A DNA stretch of 64,000 nucleotides, from the NCBI GenBank assembly GCA_032209605.1, contig JASFXZ010000032.1:8123722-8187721 (forward strand), given 5' to 3'. This document shows positions 59,101-64,000 of this stretch, in pieces (position 1 is the first letter of the stretch; every line of letters begins with the position of its first letter). The notes under the pieces were generated by a model. It did not search any database, was not told the DNA's origin, and worked only from the letters and a program-made list of their open reading frames with translations. The position numbers were made by a program, and so were the translations under genes. This DNA comes from Mactromeris polynyma. Lineage: Eukaryota > Mollusca > Bivalvia > Venerida > Mactridae.

Positions 59101-61880
59101 GCGAAATGTTCTCTTTGTAAAAACTTTCTATCAATTTTACCTCTCTTGAGCAGCTACCTGTAAACAGCGGCCAAAATATGCTTCTTACAGCGGCTGTTGC
59201 TCTGAGAGCGTTTGGAATACGTCTTTCTTGAAATGAATAGGCCTTGATTTTCTTCCTCTGTGCTAGGTTCTGTGTGAATATTTATCTACCATTCAGGTGC
59301 CAAGGGTCTAAAACAGTATTTTACATCTAAATTATGCAGGAGATGTAATTATGTTATTGTGAGTACTACGGTACTTATTGATCACACCAACAATCCATTG
59401 TTTCTAATTTTAAGTTTTCTGTTGTCTTTTACTGTTCCATAAAAACTGCTGACTGCTGTGTGTGATGAGTGTGTATTGGGGTCAATGACTCCGTTGCATG
59501 ATTAGATTTTAGCTAAGGAGATTCTCCCGTTCTCTAAATGTGTGTCATGAATATATGCCAAAATTCCGTGTTTTTGTGTTTCCATTGCTTGAACTTGCCC
59601 AAAGTTGATCTCTCAAACTTCTAAACAATTTATAACCATGAAGAACCAAGTCATGATTCAAACTTCTGACCCGTTTTTAAAGAAACTACTGGAATGATCT
59701 ATATATAGCTTTGTTATCCATATTGGTGAAATATATAGCTGTGATTACGGCCCTTTTTTATGGCAAATTTGAGACCGATATTGGGCCCCATTCCCCATTG
59801 AAAAAAGTATTAATTTTTCCCTACTTAGAAAGAAAATTCCCCTACAGTAAAATTATTAAAAAATTTAGCCTTATAAATGATTCATGATGCAATTTTCCCC
59901 TATCAAAAGGACCCTCCATGCTACCCCAAAAACTTTAATAATGGCTGGATTATTTATTGCTGAGTTATGGCCCCTTAACTTTGTTTAGCTATTGAAGGCT
60001 TTTCTGGACTTTCTTCACATACCCTGATCATTATTATTTTTGTTTGTTTTCAGAATTGCCTCCAAAACTTCACACCAAATTTTGTATTTCCTAATAATGT
60101 CTTTTACGTATTTCAGGTATCAAATGCCCAGTTTGCTCCAAATTTATTCCGCCCGATGACATAGAATGCCATCTAGTGGTGTGTCTTACTAAACCTAGAA
60201 TTACATATAATGGTAAGTCACTTTGTTCATTTTGTTTAATATTTGATTATTCCAGGGGTTCCATATGACCCTTGAGTTGACCCTTTGACCCCTGGAATTT
60301 TCGAGAAGCCACATTTTGGCCCTCATGATTCTGGCTGAAAGATCAATTTTGGTCAATATTATAAATATTTTGGCTATAAAAAGGTAAAATTTGGTAAAAA
60401 ATATATAAGAATGAGCCCCTATATTCTCCTCTGTGGCTTTGGCCCCTATTTTTCATGTCATCCGTGACATTTAACTGTCCTAAAAAGGTGATAAGAGACA
60501 TCAGACTTGTGCCTTGTGTCGAATCTCTAGATATCAGTTTTCAAGATGACAACCCCCCCCCCCCCCTCTCCCCATTTCTAGGAAAAAATTGAATGATACA
60601 GATACCTCAGTAGTAATTTAGTTGTCTGTTGTATGATGGTATCTTGCATGCTTAAGGACCGTCCAGTTAGCTCAGCTGGTAGAGTTTGTGTGGAGGTCAA
60701 AGGTTTGAACCTGGGTCATGAAGGCATTATTTGCTTGACAATTCATCCAAACCCATTTATTCTCAATCTCTCATTTAGTTCTGGTTGGTTACCCAGGATT
60801 ATTGGTCCTAAATGGCATAACACTTCAGCTGAAGTCTTACTACGATGGGTGTATAAGAGCCGGGGGGTGGGGGGGGGGTAAAATTACCCAGTAACTTGAG
60901 CATCATCACCTGGCTACTTTTCTTGTACGAGTGATCATAATTAAGGGGAGTACGCCCAGATGTCGGCCTACATTTGGCTATTTCTAGAATTAGTAACACC
61001 CCTGTAATGTTATAAATTGTAATATACCGGAAGATATTTCACTTTACAGAAAAAAACAGGAATAAAAGATTTGTTCAAGTGAAGTGCTTGTTTTATGATC
61101 AGTTGGCAATATGTTGTTTGTAATATATCAGGTTGAATTCAGTGCAGGTGTGAAATCTCTTGAATTCCTGTCTTTACCAAATTCCATGATACATCTCATA
61201 CCTGTTGATAGGCCAATATAGAATAACTTTGCCTCGGATCATTTTAATACAAATAAATGATGTTTGCAGCTTATGTTCAACAAAATTGATAAAACATTAT
61301 AGGTAAATTATACATATAATAATACAAAATGTATAACCATCTCCTGTTGCCAAGTGGTTAAGGCATTCGAGCTGGAGGTTGAAGGTTCGAATCCCGGTAG
61401 AGGTCCTTTCTGATATGGCCAGTTGGTGAGCCACCAGCTAGTTAAATAAATGGTTACCATGCGCCTACCTGCCTGGTGCCTGGCATTAAAGGATAGGAAT
61501 CAGGAAGTAAATATGCTCAGAAAGTAGGTGCTTGATAAGTCAGAAATGGCTGGCCCTTTAATTATGGGTGACACTATAATGAATAAACACTTTTCTATAA
61601 TGCTTCATCCTTCAGTGTATTGATGCTAGGGGATTGTTTTTTATGGTTAAAATATTTCCTCAATTTGTATGTGGTACCATGCAACATGGTTTCCTGTTGT
61701 AGGAAGACTGGTAAATTTGATATAAAGGTTTTGCTCTTAGAATCAGTGATACATTTTCACTTGTTACATTTCAGAGGATGTTTTAACCGAAAACAAAGGG
61801 GAATGTGTAATATGTTTTGATGAATTAGATCAGGGAGATGTTATAGCAAGATTACCTTGTCTGTGTATTTACCATAAAGG
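35178..61880 (+). CDS. ZNRF2: ZNRF1/2-family E3 ubiquitin ligase (partial, last exon(s) outside window)
   Basis: ZNRF proteins are N-myristoylated zinc-finger/RING E3 ligases on endolysosomal and plasma membranes; ZNRF2 has been linked to Na/K-ATPase and mTORC1 regulation. Exons: 35178-35499, 60117-60212, 61775-61880, all GT/AG and in phase. The ATG at 35178 is chosen because it gives MGAKQS, the myristoylation signal of ZNRF2. Residues 7-107 are low-complexity Gly/Ser/Pro/Arg sequence, including RTYSGS and RARSLGS, ending with SLPVHLFALHG. Exon 2 has the zinc finger CPVC (111-114) with His126 and Cys130, then CLTKPRITYN. Exon 3 opens the RING: GECVICFDEL (Cys150, Cys153) and ARLPCLCIYHKG (Cys168, Cys170, His173). 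The remaining RING residues were not found before 64000. MGAKQS and YHKG favour ZNRF2 over ZNRF1. A pre-duplication ZNRF is possible. Confidence 0.92.
35500..37450. other. ZNRF2 intron 1, proximal part
   Basis: AT-rich intron without recognised genes. The only clear structure is the 27 bp triplication at 36075-36155. A short open frame opposite 37000-37500 lacks family similarity. Confidence 0.4.
36075..36155. repeat. 27 bp tandem repeat, 3 copies
   Basis: The unit TCATGGTGCATTGCACTAACC followed by TTATTG occurs three times head to tail. Copies one and two are identical and the third has a single change (CATATTG). 27 is a multiple of three, so a chance frame stays open through it. Confidence 0.93.
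37456..37668 (+). repeat. Dispersed repeat, family B copy 1
   Basis: The longest copy. Landmarks: GGGGTTCCACTAGGTGCTGA, ATCTCAAGGGTCATTTTGAT, GGATTTTACTGTTTTGTAGC, CAGAATCCTAAGGGTCAAAA, CAGGGTCAACTCCAGAGTCA and AATGAAACCCCTGATGTC. Other copies: 38897, 42073, 52290 and (inverted) 60255. Confidence 0.85.
38165..38560 (+). repeat. Repeat rich in AGGTCA, about 130 bp units
   Basis: Three loosely similar units of about 130 bp each carry GTCAAGGTCA and then text like ACTGGAAATG/CTGATAACAG and TCAGTAGACC/TCAGCAGACC. At 38176-38194 the sequence AGGTCAAAGGTCAAGGTCA holds three AGGTCA half-sites, spaced as DR1 then DR0. AAAGGTCAAGGTCA recurs at 38444-38457. Probably a decayed interspersed repeat. Confidence 0.6.
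38897..39088 (+). repeat. Dispersed repeat, family B copy 2
   Basis: Colinear with 37456-37668: GGGTTCCTCTAGGGGCTGAA, TCTCAAGGGTC, CAGATTTTACTATTTTATAG, AGAATCCTGAGGGTCAAAAT, AAGGTCAAATGAAATCCCTG. Confidence 0.83.
39608..39800 (+). repeat. tRNA-derived SINE, family 1 (best copy)
   Basis: Head: GGAGGCGCAGTGGTCGAGGG (A box) and GGTCATGAGTTTGAACCCGG (B box). Body: CGACTACTGGTTGGTAGCCA then GGAAGCAGTCATC. Tail: TTTCACAATCGATCTAAAAT then AAGTAAGTTGAAACTAAAC. It aligns with the reverse complement of 32085-32300 over its whole length. Confidence 0.88.
40105..40190. repeat. Short tandem repeat, CAACCATACTGTCA
   Basis: ATACTGTCACAACC and close variants repeat about five times with a 14-15 bp period. 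Small, imperfect minisatellite. Confidence 0.75.
41034..41485 (+). repeat. SINE with internal minisatellite expansion
   Basis: The left part has a SINE head: GGAGTCGTAGTGGTCTACAA (A box) and GGTCACGAGTTTGAATCC (B box). The right part, from about 41390, has the family 1 tail: GAAGCAGTGATTGAGAGTGA, TTTCACAATCAGTGTAAAAT and TAGTAAGTTAAACCTAA. Between them, 41154-41392, lies a 15 bp repeat, GTTGGCGTGAGTGCA and variants, about 15 copies. In intact SINEs this position is occupied by CGACTACTGGTTGGTAG. Confidence 0.78.
42073..42150 (+). repeat. Dispersed repeat, family B (3'-truncated)
   Basis: CCTCTAGGTGCTGAATCTCA, AGGGTCATTTTTTATAATTT and GCGATTTTACTATTTTATAG match the first part of family B. The copy stops where the tRNA-like sequence at 42165 begins. 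Confidence 0.75.
42165..42245 (-). repeat. tRNA-like sequence (SINE head or tRNA pseudogene)
   Basis: On the minus strand: GGTTAGCTCAGTTGGTAGAG (intact D-arm and A box), then TTGTGGGTTCAAGCCCCACA (intact T-arm and B box) and CGGGCA. The 5' acceptor strand (about AAATGGT) does not pair with ATCGGGC and the anticodon stem is poor, so a functional tRNA is unlikely. Confidence 0.65.
42786..43278. repeat. 18 bp minisatellite, about 27 copies
   Basis: The unit GAGACTGGTAGTGGAGAG repeats about 27 times with rare single-base variants (GATAGAC, GAAGAGAC) and one 6 bp insertion near 42962. The period is a multiple of three, so long frames on the minus strand translate as a low-complexity TTSLSSPLPVSPLHYQ-like string and are not genes. 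Confidence 0.96.
43280..44165. other. Intron sequence, no feature seen
   Basis: AT-rich ZNRF2 intron between the 18 bp array and the SINE at 44170. A G-run (about 43800) is the only conspicuous feature. Confidence 0.4.
44170..44345 (-). repeat. tRNA-derived SINE, family 2
   Basis: On the minus strand: GTGGGTAAGGCATCGTAGAA, GGTTCGAATCCCGGTAGGGG (B box), GACCATATC region, then TGCCTACCTGCCTGGTGCAT and AAGGATAGAAATCAGAAAGT. It aligns with 61338-61535 on the plus strand. The tRNA source looks Leu/Ser-like, but this is uncertain. Confidence 0.85.
44350..46000. other. Intron sequence, no feature seen
   Basis: About 1.6 kb of AT-rich ZNRF2 intron. Short open frames lack support. A G-rich run (GGGAGAGGGGGAGGGGGGGG) lies near 45155. 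Confidence 0.4.
46001..46185. mobile_element. MITE, CAGTAAAACCTC family (intact copy)
   Basis: A 185 bp element with perfect 15 bp ends TACAGTAAAACCTCG and CGAGGTTTTACTGTA. Pairing continues inward as GACCACATCAATATTGAG / GGTGGTCTTATTATCG. TA at both edges fits a TA target duplication, as in Tc1/mariner/pogo elements. Sister copies: 1881-2044 and 30055-30303. Confidence 0.92.
46483..48813 (+). CDS. Non-LTR retrotransposon ORF2, 5'-truncated, reverse transcriptase intact
   Basis: Open from CAGCGTGAT after a TAA at 46480 to the TAA at 48813; the first Met is at 46498 (771 residues). The start is artificial because the N-terminal endonuclease is missing except its end (HTGGNSLDLVLTE, then ISDHCAVKI). 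RT motifs in order: KQAIVRPLLKK and NYRPVSNLSFLSKLIEK; ALIAIDLSAAFDTVDHDILV (motif A); SVPQGSCLGPWLYL (motif B); VYGFADDHTA (catalytic motif C); NKLKMNTSKTEFIMFGS (D); IRYLGAFLDETLNFKEHV (E). The C-terminal region holds HLDYCNVILFGL, HWLPIKARITFK and FGTVGPRLWNLLP. These motifs match CR1/L2-type (Jockey superclade) elements. No internal stop or frameshift, so the insertion is young. It sits in ZNRF2 intron 1, same strand. Confidence 0.93.
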   Translation, partial: QRDPLMKYVLTHTGGNSLDLVLTEITNGVEVLTCEPGPYISDHCAVKIVTNVKKENIISKTMVFRNFKEMDKSAFSNDLMKMSIDCDNVNCFIDKFDHEIENTLNKHAPVIEKTKICRAPKPWFTENILNLKRELRKSERLWRKYKQPQQFETFKAARNKYLYELKQEKTLILSEKVLNAKGNSKQLYKFVAELTGTKADNPMPIGENDKTLAEKFADYFMNKIDTIRNSLKDFQNFQPDTKDIPQFHNFIPLNENEVRQLIKALQTKSSELDILPTHVLKLFLDELLPVVTQLVNLSLRDGVFPSKWKQAIVRPLLKKVGLELKYANYRPVSNLSFLSKLIEKAVLFRFNVHVDANELLPKNQSAYRRFHSCETALLRLVNDLLDAMEKQEVTALIAIDLSAAFDTVDHDILVDVLSKQYGVTGTALKWVDSYLRPRNCRVSVNTTLSSPRQLQCSVPQGSCLGPWLYLTYAGTLFDVIPPSISVYGFADDHTANKRFQPTSWERESNAILDLEKCAVTINNWMNENKLKMNTSKTEFIMFGSRPLLNKCSTKTINIAGDDVKSESCIRYLGAFLDETLNFKEHVKRKCRTAMINYFRIKSIRKYLTKEATETLVLSLVISHLDYCNVILFGLAQTELNKMQRVQNMCAKLVLNRRKYDSSKQALFDLHWLPIKARITFKMMTVMFNCYIGQAPAYLTELLTKQVQTRSLRSSDSGTGRYVVPFNKRKTFSDRSFGTVGPRLWNLLPLTIRNSATLDAFKKKLKTHYFRDFYELF
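46483..49137 (+). mobile_element. CR1/L2-like LINE insertion, 5'-truncated
   Basis: It comprises the truncated ORF2 plus a 3' untranslated region of about 320 bp. The 3' end carries AATAAA at 49108-49113 and then a short run of the hexamer GTTTCA (CAGTTTCAGTTTCAGTTTCA) to 49137. It has no poly(A) tail. Microsatellite-like 3' tails of this kind are typical of CR1/L2 elements. The exact 5' junction is uncertain but must lie close to 46483, where the reading frame and similarity begin. Confidence 0.85.
49138..50940. other. Intron sequence with one small foldback
   Basis: AT-rich ZNRF2 intron. At about 50792-50854, GAAAGCAAAACCAGTCTAT is followed about 22 bp later by its reverse complement ATAGACTGGTTTTGCTTTC, a perfect 19 bp stem. 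Partial versions of CAGTTTTGCTTTC recur at about 40362 and 41747. GATCACGTGACATC lies near 50601. No gene recognised. Confidence 0.5.
51005..51345. repeat. 22 bp minisatellite, about 15 copies
   Basis: The unit CCCCTATTTTTACTGTACCA plus two bases (GT, GA or GG) repeats about 15 times. Variation is concentrated at the GTC/GAC/GGC position. Because 22 is not a multiple of three, the frame cycles, and all three frames stay open only because the unit lacks stops. Confidence 0.95.
51346..51929. other. Intron sequence, no feature seen
   Basis: ZNRF2 intron between the 22 bp array and a MITE. Overlapping short frames around 51420-51630 show no recognisable protein. Confidence 0.4.
51930..52110. mobile_element. 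MITE, CAGTCGGACCT family
   Basis: Left end TACTGTAGGACCTTGTTCAT, right end AATAACAGGGTCCGACTGTA, with interior TACATCGGGACCTGATATTT and GGATAGAAAGTTGTTGAATA shared with 7734-7881 and 5285. The termini have diverged slightly. Confidence 0.8.
52290..52447 (+). repeat. Dispersed repeat, family B copy
   Basis: TGCTGAATTTCAAGGGTCAT, TTTGACTGCATTTTACCATT, AGAATCCTGAGGGTCAAAAT and GGGTCAAATGGAACCCCTAA, in the same order as 37456-37668. Confidence 0.83.
52864..53782. repeat. 23 bp minisatellite with 69 bp higher-order unit, about 40 copies
   Basis: The basic unit is CAGTGTATTGTCAACATTTA plus TGT (23 bp), about 40 copies. From about 53170 on, two CAACATT-type units followed by one CAGCAGT-type unit recur as a 69 bp block several times. 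The first part (52864-53160) is more diverged, with TGTATTTGTCAGAG and other variants. 69 bp equals 23 codons and the unit has no stops, which explains long spurious frames in all three forward phases. Confidence 0.96.
53805..53890 (-). repeat. tRNA-like SINE fragment
   Basis: On the minus strand: CAAGATGGTCTGGGGGAAAG (weak A box) and AGCATGGTTCGATTCCAC (B box). Directly abuts the 23 bp array. Low-quality copy. Confidence 0.5.
53891..54250. other. Intron sequence, no feature seen
   Basis: ZNRF2 intron; nothing recognised beyond AT-rich unique sequence. Confidence 0.35.
54255..54355 (-). repeat. SINE family 1, head missing
   Basis: GTGAAACAAGTTCTCTTACA, CTCGATAACTGTTTCCCTGG and AACCAGTACTCGCACCAG match the tail and body of the minus-strand SINE copies at 32085 and 33160. 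The tRNA-like head is absent. Confidence 0.65.
54650..54728 (-). repeat. tRNA-derived SINE head
   Basis: On the minus strand: GGACAGCATGGTAGTCTAGG then GGTAGAGCACCAGTCTGTTG (D-arm-like), and AGGTCATGGGTTCGACTCCC (strong B box). The acceptor stem does not close, so not a tRNA gene. Confidence 0.65.
55328..55831 (+). other. Unsupported 167-codon open frame, hydrophobic
   Basis: A single uninterrupted frame, MSYFFIIPYLS to NHLLLYGV, with several hydrophobic stretches. I recognise no domain. It lies alone in the ZNRF2 intron, in AT-rich DNA where random frames tend to encode Phe, Leu, Ile and Tyr. It is not in a tandem repeat, which makes its length slightly unusual. Probably chance or a transposon remnant; recorded because it is the longest non-repeat frame without an assignment. 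Confidence 0.15.
55832..56585. other. Intron sequence, no feature seen
   Basis: AT-rich ZNRF2 intron with no recognised repeat family or gene. Confidence 0.35.
56584..57229. repeat. 31 bp minisatellite, about 20 copies
   Basis: The unit GTTTATGTTGGTGTTCTTGT plus GTCATGTAGTG (31 bp) repeats about 20 times with almost no variation in the centre. Edge units carry an extra ACATGT/ACATAT (6 bp) after GTCATGT. The near-identity of central copies suggests recent expansion. Confidence 0.96.
57230..58240. other. Intron sequence, no feature seen
   Basis: About 1 kb of ZNRF2 intron between two minisatellites. No gene or shared repeat recognised. Confidence 0.35.
58243..58562. repeat. 23 bp minisatellite, about 14 copies
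   Basis: The unit CTTGGCTTGTTACTGTACAC plus GAC repeats about 14 times. Variants alternate among TACACGAC, TACATGAC, TAAACAAC and TACACAAC. Unrelated in sequence to the 23 bp array at 52864 in spite of the same period. Confidence 0.95.
58563..59749. other. Intron sequence, no feature seen
   Basis: ZNRF2 intron; short open frames only (for example near 58957) with no recognisable protein. Confidence 0.35.
59750..59945 (+). repeat. Dispersed repeat, family A copy 3
   Basis: GGCAAATTTGAGACCGATAT, TTTCCCTACTTAGAAAGAAA, CCCCTACAGTAAAATTATTA, TTAGCCTTATAAATGATTCA and TGCTACCCCAAAAAC, in family order, with a deletion of the TACCCAAATTTGGTG segment. It lies 170 bp upstream of ZNRF2 exon 2. Confidence 0.83.
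60255..60420 (-). repeat. Dispersed repeat, family B (inverted copy)
   Basis: The reverse complement contains TGACCCTTGAG-type text in family B order: the plus strand shows GGGGTTCCATATGACCCTTG, GAGTTGACCCTTTGACCCCT and GGCCCTCATGATTCTGGCTG, the complement of the CAGAATCCTGAGGGTC segment. Immediately after ZNRF2 exon 2. Confidence 0.75.
60655..60800 (+). repeat. tRNA-derived SINE
   Basis: GTCCAGTTAGCTCAGCTGGT then AGAGTTTG (A box and D-arm), AAAGGTTTGAACCTGGGTC (B box), and a body with TCTGGTTGGTTACCCAGGAT, matching the SINE family 1 body. The tail is not clear. Confidence 0.7.
60886..61002 (-). repeat. Dispersed repeat, family F copy 2
   Basis: The reverse complement of 19908-20046: GTAAAATTACCCAGTAACTT, GGCTACTTTTCTTGTACGAG and TGATCATAATTAAGGGGAGT. 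Adjacent on the left is a G-rich run (GGGGGGTGGGGGGGGGG-like) at about 60860-60880. Confidence 0.8.
61338..61535 (+). repeat. tRNA-derived SINE, family 2 (best copy)
   Basis: Head: CCAAGTGGTTAAGGCATTCG (A box) and GAAGGTTCGAATCCCGGTAG (B box). Body: TGATATGGCCAGTTGGTGAG, CTACCTGCCTGGTGCCTGGC, AAAGGATAGGAATCAGGAAG and ATATGCTCAGAAAGTAGG. The 44170 copy aligns in inverse. It lies 240 bp upstream of ZNRF2 exon 3. Confidence 0.87.
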
Positions 61881-62060
61881 GTAGGTAGCCATAGTAACAT
61901 TTTATTCTATATTCACCATAAAAGGTTGTAACCATGACAACATTTCAGTCTATATTTACCATAAAGGGTAGGTAGCCATAGCAACATTTTATGCTATATT
62001 TACCATAATGGGTAGGTAGCCATAGCAATATTTTATGCTATATTTAAAATAAAAGGTAGA
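61866..62060. repeat. About 45-50 bp tandem repeat that includes the ZNRF2 exon 3 donor
   Basis: The phrase TTTACCATAAAGGGTAGGTA with GCCATAGCAACATTTTATG occurs at the exon 3/intron junction (61868) and then recurs about three more times downstream (about 61913, 61957 and 62002), with a decayed end near 62045. Each good copy reproduces the last coding bases, the GG|GTAGGT donor and the first intron bases. Confidence 0.88.
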
Positions 62061-62629
62061 TAAAATATAATCCATGTATTGTTGACATTTGTTCTTCGAT
62101 ATATCAATATTGTTGATTAATACAAAAATTTGAATCCATGACAGCCCTAGAAAATATTACTGTGCCTTAAACGTGGAACTTATATCCTTGGTTTGATTCA
62201 TTTAACAATAACTGAACGATAGAAAGTCCTGCGTATGATGATGACCTTGTCTGTATTTGAGTGCTGAACAATGTTTTCATGTTACTTCAATGTTTTTGAA
62301 CCTTCAAACAAGAATGAAATAAAAATATGAAACATTACAAGAGGATTGGTAGAATGATTGCTTACAGCAGCCAGATATGACAATGTTCTCTGATTGATGA
62401 ATGAATCGGGAAGCTTTACGAGTATTCATCTGTGGGTTCCATGTTCGCAGACAATTATAAAGTGCCAATTGTATGCAAGACTTGTAAATCCATATTTAGG
62501 ATGATGACAAAATCATGTCAGACATGCTGGTGTTTTTTGTGATTATGTAAACATCAGAAGAGAATTAAGGGAGGTTATTGAGGTGTATCACGTTTAAGAA
62601 GCTGTTCCTGTATATATTTGAAAGGTCTA
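62061..62629. other. ZNRF2 intron 3, no feature seen
   Basis: AT-rich intron. I looked specifically for the missing ZNRF exon (the remaining RING residues) here and found no match. Confidence 0.4.
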
Positions 62630-63055
62630 CCTGGTCAGCACAGTTGGTAGAGCTGGAGATTGTATGTCCGAACCCAGGCTCCGATCTCCCGAAACATCTT
62701 GAATAAAAATCTCAGGCCAATATTGAGATTAGATGAAATCAGAGCCTGAGTTTGAGACAAATCTCATTTAGGATCTCTTGAAAATATTGATCAAATCTCT
62801 TTTTTTGAGTCCTGTGTCATATATGAGAATAATCTCAATGACTTGAGGCTATATTTGAGCTGAGATTTAGCTCAGACTGAGAGGCTTCAGGAGATTGGGG
62901 CCTGGGTAAGTTGTTATGTATGTTCCCTGAAGATGAAGATTATACGTCCCAAGTTATTTGTCGGCCACCTCTGATTCATGTGGGGAAGTTGTCAGTTGCT
63001 TTCAGCGGAACACGTAAAACTGATTGGTAACCGAGAAGCAGCGTTGGTCAGCTGA
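62630..63055 (+). repeat. SINE split by a MITE
   Basis: A tRNA-like head (TACCTGGTCAGCACAGTTGG, then TAGAGC) reaches 62671, and a SINE body piece (ACTGATTGGTAACCGAGAAG then CAGCG) appears at about 63020. The element at 62672-62907 sits between them at the B box. The nesting implies that the MITE arrived after the SINE. Confidence 0.6.
62672..62907. mobile_element. MITE with ACCCAGGCCCCAATCTCCTG ends
   Basis: Left end ACCCAGGCTCCGATCTCCCG, right end AGGAGATTGGGGCCTGGGT, inverted complements with two or three mismatches over about 25 bp. The 236 bp interior repeats TGAGATT and AATCTCA many times on both strands. No coding frame. Confidence 0.8.
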
Positions 63056-63184
63056 CTATTGTATGTAACTGAAATACTGTTATACAGCGTTAAAAAGCTT
63101 TACACTCGAGACAATCTATAAAAAAAGGAAATTCATCCAGTTTTGCTTAATTTATCATGCATCTTGCATCCGAACAATAAATTT

Positions 63185-63295
63185 GGTAATATGAAGTTCT
63201 GTAAATTCCCAAATTTGGCAGTTTAAGACACAAATTTCTTTTTTCAAAAAGGCCCCACCAAAATTCCCCAAAATCTGAAATATTTTGAGGGTCCC
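63185..63295 (+). repeat. Dispersed repeat, family A fragment
   Basis: GTAAATTCCCAAATTTGGCA, AAAAAGGCCCCACCAAAATT and CCCCAAAATCTGAAATATTT resemble the 3' half of family A. The 5' half is absent. Confidence 0.55.
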
Positions 63296-64000
63296 ATAGA
63301 TTACCATGATACTTCTATTGTTCTATTATATTGTTAGGAGTCGTCCCTTGCATCGCTTGTGACATTTCATATTCTGTCCAGTACTGGTAACTATGTTTAT
63401 GTGCAATTAAGTCTGTGTTATCAATGATTGCTTCATTTTCTGTTGTCCAGTCGAGACCAACTTCATCATAACGTTTTCAAATATCCCGGCAAATGACCAA
63501 ATTAAGTTTTTGCCAAGTAATGATTGCCATAAATCAGAGAATGTAAGCCAGGGCAATTTTGTGGTCAATTCTAGACAGGAACTGGAAATTCTTGTTTTTT
63601 TCATGTGTTTGTCGATATTCTATTTTCTGAATATTAACTGCGTATAAACGGTGGGACTTAATGGAGAACAGTTGTATTATGGGAATGATTAATGCTTACT
63701 TTCAATTAACCAAGCTTATTTTAGAACATTACAGAAAATCTAATGAACTGTCATCACCATTTGACATTAGCATTTGATCTTGTCTCGTGGAAAAAAAATG
63801 GGAATGATGGTAATGAGTTATTGACCCTGTTAGCAGCTTGTGTATTATCTTTCATCTTCTGTCAACATCTTCATGGATAAAACCCTATTCATGTTCTATA
63901 GAATATAGTGTTTGCAATGTATATTATTGGCACATTTATTATCACGGTTACCCAATACTGTGCTTACCCTGCTAAACCAGTCTGGCACATCGCAAAATGT
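63296..64000. other. Right edge of window, no feature seen
   Basis: AT-rich ZNRF2 intron 3. No exon with the missing RING residues and no repeat family recognised. The gene must continue past the edge. Confidence 0.4.

Noticed and set aside
61881..64000. The last ZNRF2 exon inside the window
   Set aside because: I searched for the remaining RING cysteines and the tryptophan-containing segment in all forward frames and found none, so it is taken to lie beyond 64000.

Overview
This window is AT-rich animal nuclear DNA. Genes are split into short exons with GT/AG introns, intergenic and intronic sequence is dense with repeats, and there are no bacterial-style operons. Gene content, intron structure and the mix of tRNA-derived SINEs, palindromic miniature transposons and a CR1/L2-like LINE suggest a lophotrochozoan, most likely a bivalve mollusc. 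The species is inferred, not demonstrated.

Four conserved genes can be assembled exon by exon, with splice sites and codon phase agreeing at every junction. (1) CTU1 (tRNA wobble-uridine 2-thiolation enzyme) lies on the minus strand, 10899 down to position 1, ten exons, with its C-terminus outside the window. (2) RBM39 (CAPER-alpha, SR-like splicing factor) lies on the plus strand, 12833-21289, eleven coding exons, 520 residues, complete. (3) An SLC38A7-like amino acid transporter lies on the minus strand, 32660-26210, nine exons, 444 residues, complete. (4) A ZNRF2-like membrane-associated RING E3 ligase lies on the plus strand, 35178-61880, with three exons visible and the last exon(s) beyond the right edge. 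CTU1/RBM39 and SLC38A7/ZNRF2 are head-to-head pairs; RBM39 and SLC38A7 are tail-to-tail.

The 24.6 kb first intron of ZNRF2 (35500-60116) holds most of the repeats: a 5'-truncated LINE with an intact reverse transcriptase ORF (46483-49137), seven larger minisatellite arrays (15 to 31 bp units), several SINE copies and at least three dispersed repeat families. Similar repeats are scattered through the CTU1, RBM39 and SLC38A7 introns and the promoter regions.

I found no convincing unknown multi-gene system. The observations most worth checking are: tandem duplications that copy an exon end plus its splice donor in two unrelated genes (CTU1 exon 9, ZNRF2 exon 3); a 902 bp element built from a 13-base motif repeated about 17 times inside 116 bp inverted repeats; a nearly perfect palindrome 44 bp upstream of the SLC38A7 start codon; six CACGTG boxes in 2 kb between two genes whose relatives work at the lysosome; and a minisatellite that appears to have grown out of the body of a SINE.
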